The position numbers and the translations under genes are program-made. A stretch of DNA of 64,000 nucleotides from Youhaiella tibetensis (GTDB taxonomy: Bacteria > Pseudomonadota > Alphaproteobacteria > Rhizobiales > Devosiaceae): contig NZ_CP041690.1 of assembly GCF_008000755.1 (NCBI RefSeq), forward strand, positions 3,700,501 through 3,764,500, read 5' to 3'. Of the stretch, positions 18,003-26,912 are shown piece by piece. The notes beneath the pieces were generated by a model. That model was not told where the DNA came from, made no database searches, and was given only the letters and a program-made list of their open reading frames with translations. The first letter of the stretch is position 1. The number at the start of each line of letters is the position of its first letter.

Positions 18003-18925
18003 CAGCGGTACCTCACCTTGGGATCGAGCCATGCATAGACGATGTCGACGATCAGATTCAGCACCAGGATGATGAACATGTAGAGGATCGTCGTGCCCAG
18101 GACCAAGCCGTAGTCACGGTTGAGGGCGGCGGTGATGAAGTACTTGCCGATACCGGGCAGCGCGAACACCTGCTCGACAACGAGCGAGCCGGTGAGGAGA
18201 TAGGAAAGGCCGGGCCCGAGATAGGAGACCACCGGCAGCAGCGCCGGCTTGATGGCGTGCCGCGCCAGGATCAGCCGCGTACCCAGCCCCTTGGAGCGGG
18301 CCGTGCGCACATAATTGGTGCCCAGCACCTCGATCATGGACCCGCGCATGAGGCGCGCGACGCGCCCGCCATGGGGCAGAACCAGGATGGTGATGGGCAG
18401 CACCATGTGGATCCAAGACCCGGGCACATAGCCGCCGGCCGGCAACCAGCGCAGATAGACCCCGAACAGGAGCTGCAGCAGGTTCGCCATGAGGAAATTG
18501 GGAATGATGAGGCCGATCAGCACCACGAAGACCAGCACGTAGTCGGGCCACCTGTTCTGGTAGAGCGCCGCCAGGGCGCCGGCGACCAGGCCGAGGACCG
18601 TGCCGATGATGAAGGCCGAAAAGCCCAGCGTCAGCGTGAAGGGCAGGCCGATCAGCATGAGCTGGCTGACCGAGAAATCCGTCATCACCATCGAGGGACC
18701 GAGGTCGCCGCGGAACACCCCCATCACGTAGATGAAGTACTGGACGATCAGGGGCTGGTCGAGGTGATAGAAGGCCCGCAGGTTCTTGAGCACATCGGGC
18801 GGAAGCGCGCGTTCGCCGTCGAACGGGCCACCCGGGGCAAGCCGGAGAATGAAAAAGCAGAGAGTGATGGCGATGAGCACGACGGGAATAGCCGACGCGA
18901 CACGCCGCAGGGCGTAACCGAACAT
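18002..18925 (-). CDS. oppB: Oligopeptide ABC transporter permease OppB
   Basis: This 307-residue permease has six helices, opening with the family's MFGYALRRVASAIPVVLIAITLCFFILRLAPGGPFD. The EAA-type loop is GTNYVRTARSKGLGTRLILARHAIKPAL. The protein forms the translocation channel with OppC. It begins 105 bases after oppA, the only long junction in the operon, and that junction holds a strong hairpin. All later junctions are four-base overlaps. Confidence 0.94.
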   Translation of the reverse strand: MFGYALRRVASAIPVVLIAITLCFFILRLAPGGPFDGERALPPDVLKNLRAFYHLDQPLIVQYFIYVMGVFRGDLGPSMVMTDFSVSQLMLIGLPFTLTLGFSAFIIGTVLGLVAGALAALYQNRWPDYVLVFVVLIGLIIPNFLMANLLQLLFGVYLRWLPAGGYVPGSWIHMVLPITILVLPHGGRVARLMRGSMIEVLGTNYVRTARSKGLGTRLILARHAIKPALLPVVSYLGPGLSYLLTGSLVVEQVFALPGIGKYFITAALNRDYGLVLGTTILYMFIILVLNLIVDIVYAWLDPKVRYR

Positions 18926-18985
18926 CTGTCCGTATCCTTGGTTTGCCGCCGCGCAGCCCTCCGCGAGGGGAGGGCCACTTGGCAG

Positions 18986-19025
18986 TAGCGGGAGCCGCGG
19001 CGACGCTTGGCCGCGACTCCCGCTA
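18986..19025 (-). repeat. Intercistronic stem-loop between oppA and oppB
   Basis: The arms at 18986-19001 and 19010-19025 are each 16 bases (TAGCGGGAGCCGCGGC and GCCGCGACTCCCGCTA) and pair with one mismatch around an eight-base loop. There is no T tract, so it is more likely to protect the oppA 3' end or cause partial read-through than to terminate fully. Confidence 0.8.
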
Positions 19026-19030
19026 TCGGA

Positions 19031-20620
19031 TTATTCCGACTTGCTCATCCAGCGGACGCGGTGGATGTCCTGGGCGTTGTCCTCGAAGCCGGTGATCTTC
19101 GGGGACACGACGTTCTTGGACACATACCAGTAGATCGGCATGGCGCCGAACTCATCCATGGCCAGCTTTTCGGCTTCGTGCATGTAACCGGCACGCTTGA
19201 CCAGGTCACGCTCGGCGGCGGCCTGGGCCATCAGCTCGTCGAACTTGGGGTTCGAATAGCGGCCATAGTTGTTCTCGACGCCCGTCTTGAGGAGGTCGAG
19301 AGTGTTGGAGGCATCGTTGTAGTCGAGCAGCCAGCCGGCACGGCCGACCTGGAAGTCACCGGCGCGCAGGGCGTCATAGTGGACGGCGACTTCGGCGTTG
19401 AAGAGCTCGACTTCCACGCCGATCGGCTTCCACATGGAGGCGATGGCGACGGCGATGCGCTGGTGGTTGTCGTTGGTGTTGTAGCGCAGCTGCAACTTGA
19501 GCGGATGGTCGGGCGTATAGCCCAGGCCGGCCATGATCTCGGCAGCCTGCTTGACCTTCTCGTCATAGGGGAGCTTGGACCACTCGGGGACATACTGCTC
19601 GCCTTCGTAGTTGGCGGTACCCGGCGGGACCCAGCCATAGGCCGGCAGTTCGCCCGTGCCCAGCACGTCCGGGCCGATCACGTCACGATTGACCGCCATG
19701 GAGAGGGCCTTGCGGATCTCCATGTTGTTGAGCGGTTCCTTGGACTGGTTGAAGACGTAGTAGTAGACGCCCAGGAACGGAGCCACGTGTGCCTGGCCCG
19801 GCAGGTTGTCCTGCAGCCACTGGTACTGGTCGGCCGGGAAATCGGTGAGGATATCCAGCTCGCCCGCACGGTAGCGGTTGAGAGCGGCGGTCAGGTCTTC
19901 GGTATTGTTGAAGCTGATCTCGTCGATCTTGAGGTTGTCCTTGCCGTAATAGGTGTCGCTCTTGACGGCCTTGATGTAGGAGCCGGGCACCCATTCGGTA
20001 ATCTTGTAGGGGCCGTTACCCACGATATTGGCCGGCTGCGTCCACTGGTCGCCGAACTTCTCGATGATGTCCTTGCGGATCGGGAAGGCGGTGTAGTGGG
20101 TCAGGGCCTGCAGGAAGAACGGAGTGGGAGCCTCGAGGGTGATCTCGAGGGTCTTGTCGTCGATCGCCTTGACACCGAGCTGGCTGAAATCGGTGATGTC
20201 ACCGGACGCGATCTTGGACGAATTCTTGATCGGGTACTGGAGATAGGCGTATTCGGCCGCAGTCTTGGGGTCGAACAGGCGCTGGAACGCGTCCACGAAA
20301 TTCTGGGCGGTGACGGGCTCGCCGTCGGTCCACTTGGCATCGGCGCGTAGCTTGAAAGTATAGGTCAGGCCATCGTCCGAAACGGTCCAGGACTCGGCCT
20401 GGCCCGGAATGGCATCGGCCTGGATGTCTTCGGCGACCAGACCTTCGAGATATTCGCCGACGATACGGTTTTCCCAGTCGCCGGAGACCTTGTGCGGATC
20501 GAGCGAACCGGGTTCGCCCCCGTTACCCAGATTGAGAGTGACGGCCTGCGCCGCGCCTCCCATGAACAGCGCCAGAGCGCCGGCGGTCGCGACCGCTTTA
20601 AGGACTTTGGTAATTTTCAT
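19031..20620 (-). CDS. oppA: Peptide ABC transporter substrate-binding protein OppA
   Basis: This 529-residue periplasmic binding protein has a signal peptide (MKITKVLKAVATAGALALFMGGAAQA, cleavage near residue 26). The mature opening VTLNLGNGGEPGSLDPHKV is typical of OppA-type SBP_bac_5 proteins, as are AESWTVSDDGLTYTFKLR and TAALNRYRAGELDI. The ATG at 20620 follows an AGGAG site; the 52 codons upstream are not protein-like. It delivers peptides to OppBC. First gene of oppABCDF, with a promoter candidate about 110 bases upstream. Ligand length cannot be told. Confidence 0.94.
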   Translation of the reverse strand: MKITKVLKAVATAGALALFMGGAAQAVTLNLGNGGEPGSLDPHKVSGDWENRIVGEYLEGLVAEDIQADAIPGQAESWTVSDDGLTYTFKLRADAKWTDGEPVTAQNFVDAFQRLFDPKTAAEYAYLQYPIKNSSKIASGDITDFSQLGVKAIDDKTLEITLEAPTPFFLQALTHYTAFPIRKDIIEKFGDQWTQPANIVGNGPYKITEWVPGSYIKAVKSDTYYGKDNLKIDEISFNNTEDLTAALNRYRAGELDILTDFPADQYQWLQDNLPGQAHVAPFLGVYYYVFNQSKEPLNNMEIRKALSMAVNRDVIGPDVLGTGELPAYGWVPPGTANYEGEQYVPEWSKLPYDEKVKQAAEIMAGLGYTPDHPLKLQLRYNTNDNHQRIAVAIASMWKPIGVEVELFNAEVAVHYDALRAGDFQVGRAGWLLDYNDASNTLDLLKTGVENNYGRYSNPKFDELMAQAAAERDLVKRAGYMHEAEKLAMDEFGAMPIYWYVSKNVVSPKITGFEDNAQDIHRVRWMSKSE

Positions 20621-20983
20621 TATCGTCCCTACTCCTGTTGTTTCCTGAACCCTGCCGGGATTGTTTCCCGGTTTTGTACTTTTCGTGCAGGTGGTTTTTT
20701 GCCATTCCACTTGCAAAGAAGCGCAGACCGTAGACAAGCTTGACGCAAGCGTCAACGGGCGTTCGGAGGAAGACAAACAGGTATTATCCTGCTTTCGACG
20801 AGCGATATTCTTGAGACGACCGAACGGGTTTTGAAGTTCTGGTACGGCTCCAAAAACTCAATAAAATACAATGATGTCTGGACTCATGAAGTTCTCGCCG
20901 TGGGCCCCGCAATGCACGGGGCGCCGGATCGATAGGTAAGACAAACTGTCTTATCGGCGAGCTCGCGGCTGCTCTACTGGCAA
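20621..20983. other. Gene-free region between oppA and fadI
   Basis: No credible gene lies here. It holds the oppA leader and promoter (20727-20755), and near the fadI end an inverted repeat TAAGACA/TGTCTTA (20937-20943 and 20947-20953) without a T tract that may end the fad transcript weakly. The rest, 20760-20930, shows nothing I can name. Confidence 0.5.
20727..20755 (-). promoter_or_regulatory. oppA promoter candidate overlapping a LiuR-like inverted repeat
   Basis: On the minus strand TTGACG (20755-20750), a 17-bp spacer and TACGGT (20732-20727) form a sigma-70-like promoter. The -35 lies in the inverted repeat TTGACGCTTGCGTCAA (7-bp arms), which matches the fadD box TTGACGCTTACGTAA at 13 of its 15 positions. 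Regulation by the same factor is inference. Confidence 0.5.
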
Positions 20984-22267
20984 TCAGGCGGCGCGCTCGA
21001 CCAGCGCCGCCACGCCCATGCCGCCGGCCGTGCAGACCGAGATCAGCGCCCGTTCCTTGTCCTCCGATTGCAGGAGCTTTGCCGTGACCCCCAGGATGCG
21101 CGCGCCGGTGGCGGCGAAGGGGTGGCCATAGGCGAGGCTTGAACCCTTGACGTTGATCCTCTCCGGATCGATCTCGCCCATCGGCGTCTCGCGCTCGAGC
21201 ACTTCGCGGTTATACTTGGGGTCCCGCCAGGCCTTGAGCGTGCATAGCACCTGGGCGGCAAACGCCTCGTGCAGCTCGAAAAGGTCGATATCGGAGAAGG
21301 CGAGGTTGGACCGGCGCAGCATTTCGGAAACCGCAATGGTCGGCGCCATGAGCAGCCCGTCGCCGGCGGCAAAGTTGTTGGCCGAAACCTTGCCCATCGA
21401 AAGATAGGCCAGCACCGGCAGGCCATGGGCTCTGGCCCAGTCCTCGCTCGCCAGCAACACCGAGGCGGCGCCATCGGTCAGTGGAGTGGAATTGGCCGCA
21501 GTCAGCGTGCCATGGCCCGAGGACTTGTCGAAGGCCGGCTTCATCGTCGCCATCTTTTCGAGCGTGGTATCGGCTCGGACGTTGTTGTCACGCCAGATGC
21601 CGGCGCAGGAGACGAGCAGGTCATCGTGAAACCCCTCGTTATAGGCGCGCGCGGCGTTCTGGTGGCTGCGCAGCGCCAGCTTGTCCTGGTCCTCGCGCGA
21701 GATTTGCCACTGCCGCGCCATCAGTTCGCAATGCTGGCCCATGGAAAGGCCGGTGCGCGGCTCCTGGGTCGATGGCGCCACCGGCGCCAACTCGCCGAAG
21801 GAGAAGCCCTTGAGGGCCTTGAAACGTTCGCCGACCGAGCGGGCGCGGCTGAGCTTGGAGAGGCGGTGCTGGAACTTGTCGCCGACCACGATCGGCGCGT
21901 CGCTGACCGTATCGGAGCCGGCTGCGATGCCGCTCTCGATCTCGCCGGTCGCGATCTTGGCGCCCAGCATGAGCGCCGCCTGCAGGCTCGTGCCGCAGGC
22001 GATCTGCACATTGGTGCCCGGCGTGCTGGGGGAGAACCCGGCATCGAGGGTGGCCTCGCGCGCCAGGTTGAAGTCGCGGCTGTGGCCGATGACGGCGCCC
22101 GCCATAACCTCACCGATGGCCTCGCCCTTGAGGTTATATTTGTCGGCCAGCCCGGCGAGCGTCGTGCCGAGCATGGTGAGGTTGGATTCCTCGGCATAGC
22201 CGGTATAGCTCCGGCAGAAGGGAATGCGGGCTGATCCGACGATTGCGACGCGGCGCAGTTCAGTCAT
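20984..22267 (-). CDS. fadI: Acetyl-CoA C-acyltransferase (3-ketoacyl-CoA thiolase)
   Basis: This 427-residue thiolase catalyses the last step of beta-oxidation, cleaving 3-ketoacyl-CoA to acetyl-CoA. The nucleophile is Cys91 (VQIACGTSLQAA); the C-terminal catalytic pair is His in AYGHPFAATGAR and Cys in ISVCTAGGMGVA. The length and the ERFKALKGFSFGELAPVAP region fit FadI rather than FadA. The ATG at 22267 has an AAGGAAA site; a much longer in-frame reading upstream is only a shadow of fadJ. It lies 14 bases after fadJ and forms the complex with it. Confidence 0.93.
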   Translation of the reverse strand: MTELRRVAIVGSARIPFCRSYTGYAEESNLTMLGTTLAGLADKYNLKGEAIGEVMAGAVIGHSRDFNLAREATLDAGFSPSTPGTNVQIACGTSLQAALMLGAKIATGEIESGIAAGSDTVSDAPIVVGDKFQHRLSKLSRARSVGERFKALKGFSFGELAPVAPSTQEPRTGLSMGQHCELMARQWQISREDQDKLALRSHQNAARAYNEGFHDDLLVSCAGIWRDNNVRADTTLEKMATMKPAFDKSSGHGTLTAANSTPLTDGAASVLLASEDWARAHGLPVLAYLSMGKVSANNFAAGDGLLMAPTIAVSEMLRRSNLAFSDIDLFELHEAFAAQVLCTLKAWRDPKYNREVLERETPMGEIDPERINVKGSSLAYGHPFAATGARILGVTAKLLQSEDKERALISVCTAGGMGVAALVERAA

Positions 22268-22281
22268 GAGCGGGATTTCCT

Positions 22282-24243
22282 TTATGCCCTGCCATCCTGC
22301 CGGGCCTTGATCGGCCCACCCAGGAACGGCGCAAATCCGGTGCCCAGGATCACGCCGATATCGGCGAGGTCCGCATTGGCAACGACGTTTTCGGCGACGA
22401 CGGTCTCGGTGGTATCGACGAGTGGCTTGACCAGCTCGCGCCCGAGCGCGGCGAGATCCGGATGCTCGGGCACCGGCCCTTTTTGAGCCTTGCCCTTCTC
22501 CCATTTGTAAAAGCCAGCACCGGTCTTGCGCCCGAACTTCCCCGAAGCGACGAGCGCGGCGAACTTGCTGCCCTCGGGGACGGGATGCCCCAGTTCCTGG
22601 GCCACGGACTTGCCGACATCGAGCCCCACGGTATCCATGAGTTCGATCGGCCCCATCGGCATGCCGAAGGCAACCGCGGCGGCATCGAGCAGTTCCTTGC
22701 TCTCGCCATTCTCCACCCGCTGCACGGCGCCGAGCATGTAGGGCATGAGCACGCGGTTGACGAGGAAGCCGGGCGCCGATTTGACGACGACCGGACTCTT
22801 GGAGATGGCCAGCACGAAGGAGGCCCCCAGCGCAATGGTCTCGGCGCTGTTGAACCGGGACTGGATGACCTCGACGAGCGGCAGTTGCGCCACCGGGTTG
22901 AAGAAGTGAAGGCCGATGAGCCGCGCCGGCTCCTTCATGCCCTCCGCGATCCGTTCGAGTTCGATGGACGACGTGTTGGTGGCAAGGATCGCCGTGGGCT
23001 TGGCCCGGGCTTCGAGGTTGAGAAAGACCTTGTGCTTGATGTCGAGGTTCTCGACCACCGCCTCGATGATGACATCGGCGCGCGGCACGCCCTTGCCCTC
23101 GACATCGGCTTCGAGCCGCGCCATGGCCGCCGCAACCTCGCGCGGTTTCTTGAGGCGTTTCTGGAAGAGTTTTCTGGCTCGGTCGAGCGCGGGCTTTATG
23201 CGATCGAGATCGAGGTCCTGCAGCGTCACCGCCAGTCCGCGCAGCGCACACCAGGCCGCGATGTCGCCACCCATCACACCGGCACCGATGACATGAACGC
23301 GGTTGAACTGCGGCTTGGCGCTGCCCTTGAGCACCTGCTTCTTGAGCCCCTCGGAGAGGAAGAAGACGCGGCGCAGGTTTGTCGCGGTCTCCGAGCCCAT
23401 GAGCGGCACGAAGCTGGTGATCTCGCCCGCCGACATGGTGCGCCAGTCGTCGCCGTGCTTTTCGAAGAGGTCGATGAGCGCATAGGGCGCCGGATAGTGC
23501 TCGGGTCGCGCCTTCTTGGCCACCTCCTCGCGCAGCCGCCGCACGAGCGACGGACGCGCCAGGCTCAGCCCCATGATACGCTTGGTCCAGCCTGCCGGAT
23601 GGGACCGGCGCTTCTGAAGCACCGCCTTGCGGCCCTCCCAGCGCAGGTTGTCACGATGGCGCACCAGCTTGTCGACCAGCCCCATGCCGCGCGCGACCCC
23701 GGCCCTCAGCATGCGGGCGGCCAGCATGAGCTGCATGGCATCGATCGGCCCCGCCTGCCGCAACGAACGCCCGGTGCCGCCGAAGCCCGGGAAGATGCCC
23801 AGGTTCACCTCGGGAAAGCCGATGCGCGTCTTGTCGTTGTTGACCGCGATCCGGTAGTGGCAGGCCAGCGCCAGCTCGAGCCCGCCGCCCAGGCAGAAGC
23901 CGTGGATGCCGGCGACGAAGGGTATCTTGAGGTTCTCGATGCGCTGGAAGAGCGCATGGGTGCGCCGCAGCGCCTCGGACAGGATAGAAAAATCCGACAT
24001 GGCGTCGAATTCTGAGATATCGGCCCCGGCGATGAAGCCGCTTTCCTTGCCCGAGAGCAGGACGACGCCGAGCAATTCCTCGCCATTGGCCATTTCCTCG
24101 ATATGTCCGACCAGCGTTTCGAGCTCGACGATGGCCTCTCGCGAGAGCGTGTTGACGCTGGCGCCGGGAGTATCGATGGTCAGCCAGCCGATCCGTTCGA
24201 AATCGACGGTGAACGTCCAGTTCCGTAGTTCGGGAAGTGCCAC
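22282..24243 (-). CDS. fadJ: Fused enoyl-CoA hydratase / 3-hydroxyacyl-CoA dehydrogenase
   Basis: This 653-residue bifunctional enzyme has an N-terminal crotonase domain (about 10-200; oxyanion motifs SGKESGFIAGADISEF and HGFCLGGGLELALACHYRI) and a C-terminal dehydrogenase (from about 320; NAD fold VHVIGAGVMGGDIAAWCALRG, HFFNPVAQLPLVEVI, PGFLVNRVLMPY). It carries out hydration and oxidation in beta-oxidation. It starts with GTG at 24243 after an AGGAG site that overlaps the fadE TAG, so the genes are tightly coupled. It is somewhat shorter than the E. coli enzyme but all motifs are present. Middle gene of fadE-fadJ-fadI. Confidence 0.94.
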   Translation of the reverse strand: MALPELRNWTFTVDFERIGWLTIDTPGASVNTLSREAIVELETLVGHIEEMANGEELLGVVLLSGKESGFIAGADISEFDAMSDFSILSEALRRTHALFQRIENLKIPFVAGIHGFCLGGGLELALACHYRIAVNNDKTRIGFPEVNLGIFPGFGGTGRSLRQAGPIDAMQLMLAARMLRAGVARGMGLVDKLVRHRDNLRWEGRKAVLQKRRSHPAGWTKRIMGLSLARPSLVRRLREEVAKKARPEHYPAPYALIDLFEKHGDDWRTMSAGEITSFVPLMGSETATNLRRVFFLSEGLKKQVLKGSAKPQFNRVHVIGAGVMGGDIAAWCALRGLAVTLQDLDLDRIKPALDRARKLFQKRLKKPREVAAAMARLEADVEGKGVPRADVIIEAVVENLDIKHKVFLNLEARAKPTAILATNTSSIELERIAEGMKEPARLIGLHFFNPVAQLPLVEVIQSRFNSAETIALGASFVLAISKSPVVVKSAPGFLVNRVLMPYMLGAVQRVENGESKELLDAAAVAFGMPMGPIELMDTVGLDVGKSVAQELGHPVPEGSKFAALVASGKFGRKTGAGFYKWEKGKAQKGPVPEHPDLAALGRELVKPLVDTTETVVAENVVANADLADIGVILGTGFAPFLGGPIKARQDGRA

Positions 24244-24252
24244 GTGCAGCTC

Positions 24253-26703
24253 CTATTCGGCGGCGCGGGAAAGTTGGCGGGGGGCGAGCTCATCCGGATC
24301 GAAGTCGTCTACCTTGATGGCTCGGTCGGTGGCTTCGTCGGCGGCGCGCAGCAGCTTGGCTTCGTCCTCGGTGAGCACGCCCGCCGCCACCGCATCGATG
24401 ATTGCGTCGCGATCGAGCCGACGCTCGATAATCCGCTTCTTGATGGCCCGCACGAACTTCGCCTCCGCTTCCTCGGCCGCCGTCACCTTGAGAAACCCGT
24501 CTTCGAGAACGCCGGTGATGTCGTTGGGATCCATGCTGACATAGGTGCCGGCGGTAAGCCGGTCGCGGAAGGCGCCCGGCCGCAGCACGGCGCGCACGAA
24601 CCGGTAGTTGGCCCGATCCGAAGAGGCCTTGGCATGCCGGCCCAGCGGGAAGGCAAGGATGCGCATCACCCAGCCCAGGAACGGATTGGGGAAGTTGGCG
24701 AAGACCTCCCCGAAGCTCGCTTCGATGGCCGCGCAGCAATCGGCCATGATGGCGTCCACCACCGGCCGGTCTTCCTCGATGCGGCCCTCATCCTCGTAGC
24801 GGCGCAGCACCGCCGACATGAGGTAGAGGTTGGAGAGAATATCGGCCATGCGGCCCGAGAGCTTCTGCTTGCGCTTGAGGGCCCCGCCCAGGAACACCAC
24901 GGTCCAGTCGCCCACCAGCGCAAAGTCCTGCGAATAGCGGTGGAGTTGGCGATACCAGCCCGCCATCTCGTGGTCGACCGGCGAGGAACAGAAGCGGGCG
25001 AAGGTCAGCCCGTGGAGGAGGCTGGCGATCTTGTTGTGGCCCATATAGGCGATGTGCCCGCCAAAGGCGGCGTCGAACGCCTTGAGCCCCTCGCGCTTAT
25101 CCGGGTTCTGCACCGCCGCGATTTCGCGATAGAGATAGGGATGCGCCCGCAGCGCGCCCTGCGCGAAGGTGATGAGGGTGCGCGTGAGGATATTGGCGCC
25201 TTCCACGGTAATGGCGACGGGCGTGTTGGCGTAGCCCGAGAACATGTAGTTGCTCGGCCCGTCCTGGATGGCGCGGCCGCCATGGACGTCCATGGCGTCG
25301 TTGACCCGGTCGCGCATGGCGTCGGTGGTGCGGTACTTGAGCAGCGCCGAGAGCACTGACGGACGCTGGCCTTCATCGACCATCGAAGCGGTGAGGGCGC
25401 GCGCGGCCTCGAACGTATAGGCGGACTTGATCATGCGGGCGAGCGGGTCCGCCACTCCCTCCATGATGCCGACCGGAATGCCGAATTGCCGGCGAATGCG
25501 AGCATAGGCACTGGTGACGCGCAGCGCCTGCTTGATCGAAACCGTGCCGATGGCGGGCAGCGAGATGGCGCGGCCGGTGGCCAGGCACTCCATGAGCATG
25601 CGCCAGCCCTGCCCGGCATAATCGGTGCCACCGATCAGGAATTCCATGGGCACGAAGACGTTCTTGCCCTTGATCGGCCCGTTCATGAAGGCCGAGCGCG
25701 CCGGATAGTGCCGCCGGCCGATCTGGACGCCCGGAAAATTGGCCGGGATCAGAGCCAGGGTGATGCCGACATGCTCGCCCTTGCCCAGGTGGTTGTCCGG
25801 ATCATGGAGGTTGAAGGCGAGCCCGACAAGGGTGGCGACGGGGGCCAGGGTGATATAGCGCTTGTCCCAGGAGAGGTTGACCCCCAGCACCTGCTTGCCG
25901 CGATATTCGCCGTAGGCGACGACGCCCACGTCGCGCATGCCCGCGGCATCCGAACCCGCGTGCGGGCCGGTAAGCGCGAAGCACGGCACTTCCAGCCCCT
26001 GCGCCAGGCGCGAGAGATACTGCTTCTTCTGTTCGGGCGTTCCGTACTTTTCGAGCAGCTCGCCCGGTCCGAGCGAATTGGGCACCATGACGGTGATGGC
26101 GGCCGCGACCGAGCGGCTGGCGATCTTGGAGACGACCATCGACTGCGCCTGCGCCGAAAAGCCCAGGCCGCCGTGCTCCTTGGCGATCAGCATGCCAAGG
26201 AACCCCTTGTCCTTGAGATATTGCCAGACTTCGGGCGGCAGGTCGGCTCGGTTGTGGCGGATGTCCCAGTCATCGATCATCGCGCACACTTCGTTGACGG
26301 GGCCGTCGAGGAAGGCCTTTTCCTCTTCGCTCAGCGTCAGCTTACGGATGTCCATGAGCTTGGACCAGTCGGGCTTGCCGGAAAACAGTTCCACATCCCA
26401 GCCGACGGTGCCGGCATCGAGCGCTTCCTGCTCGGTGGTCGAGACGCGCGGCAGGATGGATTTGACGAAGCGGTAAGCCGGCCCGGTCAGGACGACGAGA
26501 CGGATCTGCTCGACCGAGAGCAACCCAAGGACGATGGCCGGAACCAGCGCGAGAACGAGCCAGAGGTCGAAGGCGAAGCCGGCCGCGATACGCGCCAGGA
26601 TGCCGATCGCGAGGGCGGCAACCGCCCACTGCCAGAGCGGCGCCTTGCGCAGCGCCAGGGCACAGACCGCGACGATACCTACCAGCCAGACGATCAGGGT
26701 CAT
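24253..26703 (-). CDS. fadE: Acyl-CoA dehydrogenase FadE
   Basis: This 816-residue membrane-associated flavoenzyme performs the first oxidation of beta-oxidation. It opens with two hydrophobic helices (about 2-50), followed by the acyl-CoA dehydrogenase core (CFALTGPHAGSDAAGMRD; AITVEGANILTRTL; VHGGRAIQDGPSN) and a C-terminal FadE-specific domain (about 500-780). Length equals that of E. coli FadE (814). The ATG at 26703 follows AGGAGGA. It is the first gene of the leftward fad operon, divergent from fadD across 209 bases with paired LiuR-like boxes. Confidence 0.95.
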   Translation of the reverse strand: MTLIVWLVGIVAVCALALRKAPLWQWAVAALAIGILARIAAGFAFDLWLVLALVPAIVLGLLSVEQIRLVVLTGPAYRFVKSILPRVSTTEQEALDAGTVGWDVELFSGKPDWSKLMDIRKLTLSEEEKAFLDGPVNEVCAMIDDWDIRHNRADLPPEVWQYLKDKGFLGMLIAKEHGGLGFSAQAQSMVVSKIASRSVAAAITVMVPNSLGPGELLEKYGTPEQKKQYLSRLAQGLEVPCFALTGPHAGSDAAGMRDVGVVAYGEYRGKQVLGVNLSWDKRYITLAPVATLVGLAFNLHDPDNHLGKGEHVGITLALIPANFPGVQIGRRHYPARSAFMNGPIKGKNVFVPMEFLIGGTDYAGQGWRMLMECLATGRAISLPAIGTVSIKQALRVTSAYARIRRQFGIPVGIMEGVADPLARMIKSAYTFEAARALTASMVDEGQRPSVLSALLKYRTTDAMRDRVNDAMDVHGGRAIQDGPSNYMFSGYANTPVAITVEGANILTRTLITFAQGALRAHPYLYREIAAVQNPDKREGLKAFDAAFGGHIAYMGHNKIASLLHGLTFARFCSSPVDHEMAGWYRQLHRYSQDFALVGDWTVVFLGGALKRKQKLSGRMADILSNLYLMSAVLRRYEDEGRIEEDRPVVDAIMADCCAAIEASFGEVFANFPNPFLGWVMRILAFPLGRHAKASSDRANYRFVRAVLRPGAFRDRLTAGTYVSMDPNDITGVLEDGFLKVTAAEEAEAKFVRAIKKRIIERRLDRDAIIDAVAAGVLTEDEAKLLRAADEATDRAIKVDDFDPDELAPRQLSRAAE

Positions 26704-26756
26704 TGAGTCCTCCTCTCCGACACGCGTCACCCCTAGAACATAGGGCAAGCGGGTAA

Positions 26757-26785
26757 AGAATGCATGCCCTTTACGTATACGTCAA
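26757..26785 (-). promoter_or_regulatory. fadE promoter with LiuR-like box
   Basis: TTTACGTATACGTCAA (26770-26785) contains the palindrome ACGTATACGT. On the minus strand it starts with -35 TTGACG (26785-26780); a weak -10 CATTCT lies 17 bp away and TTCTTT 19 bp away. The box resembles the LiuR operator I recall from proteobacteria, and a LiuR-like gene lies 2 kb away. Confidence 0.6.
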
Positions 26786-26798
26786 CTCACGGCCTCAA

Positions 26799-26812
26799 AA
26801 GTAAGCGTGACC
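26799..26812. promoter_or_regulatory. Third partial LiuR-like box
   Basis: AAGTAAGCGTGACC shares the 8-mer GTAAGCGT with the complement of the fadD box. It sits between the two promoters and may be a half-site. Confidence 0.35.
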
Positions 26813-26845
26813 GCGTAGGTCATTCAAAAGTGTTAGGACAGCAAT

Positions 26846-26874
26846 TTGACGCTTACGTAAGGCCATGGAATACT
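26846..26874 (+). promoter_or_regulatory. fadD promoter with LiuR-like box
   Basis: TTGACGCTTACGTAA (26846-26860) supplies -35 TTGACG and the palindrome TTACGTAA; -10 AATACT (26869-26874) is 17 bp downstream, or TACTTC at 19 bp. It mirrors the fadE promoter in layout, 39 bases before the fadD ATG. Confidence 0.6.
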
Positions 26875-26912
26875 TCCGCCAAAACGAGGGAAATCCCCCG
26901 GAGGAAGACTGA

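Noticed and set aside
20937..20953. TAAGACA/TGTCTTA inverted repeat as a fad operon terminator.
   Set aside because: The stem is short and AT-rich and no T tract follows, so it is not listed as a terminator.
22268..23251. Very long (755-residue) reading of the thiolase frame.
   Set aside because: The extra N-terminal part is the fadJ gene read in a wrong frame; FadI starts at 22267 with a good ribosome-binding site.
24244..26706. Long plus-strand frames opposite fadE.
   Set aside because: Codon-position bias of fadE explains them; they have no recognisable domain or ribosome-binding site.
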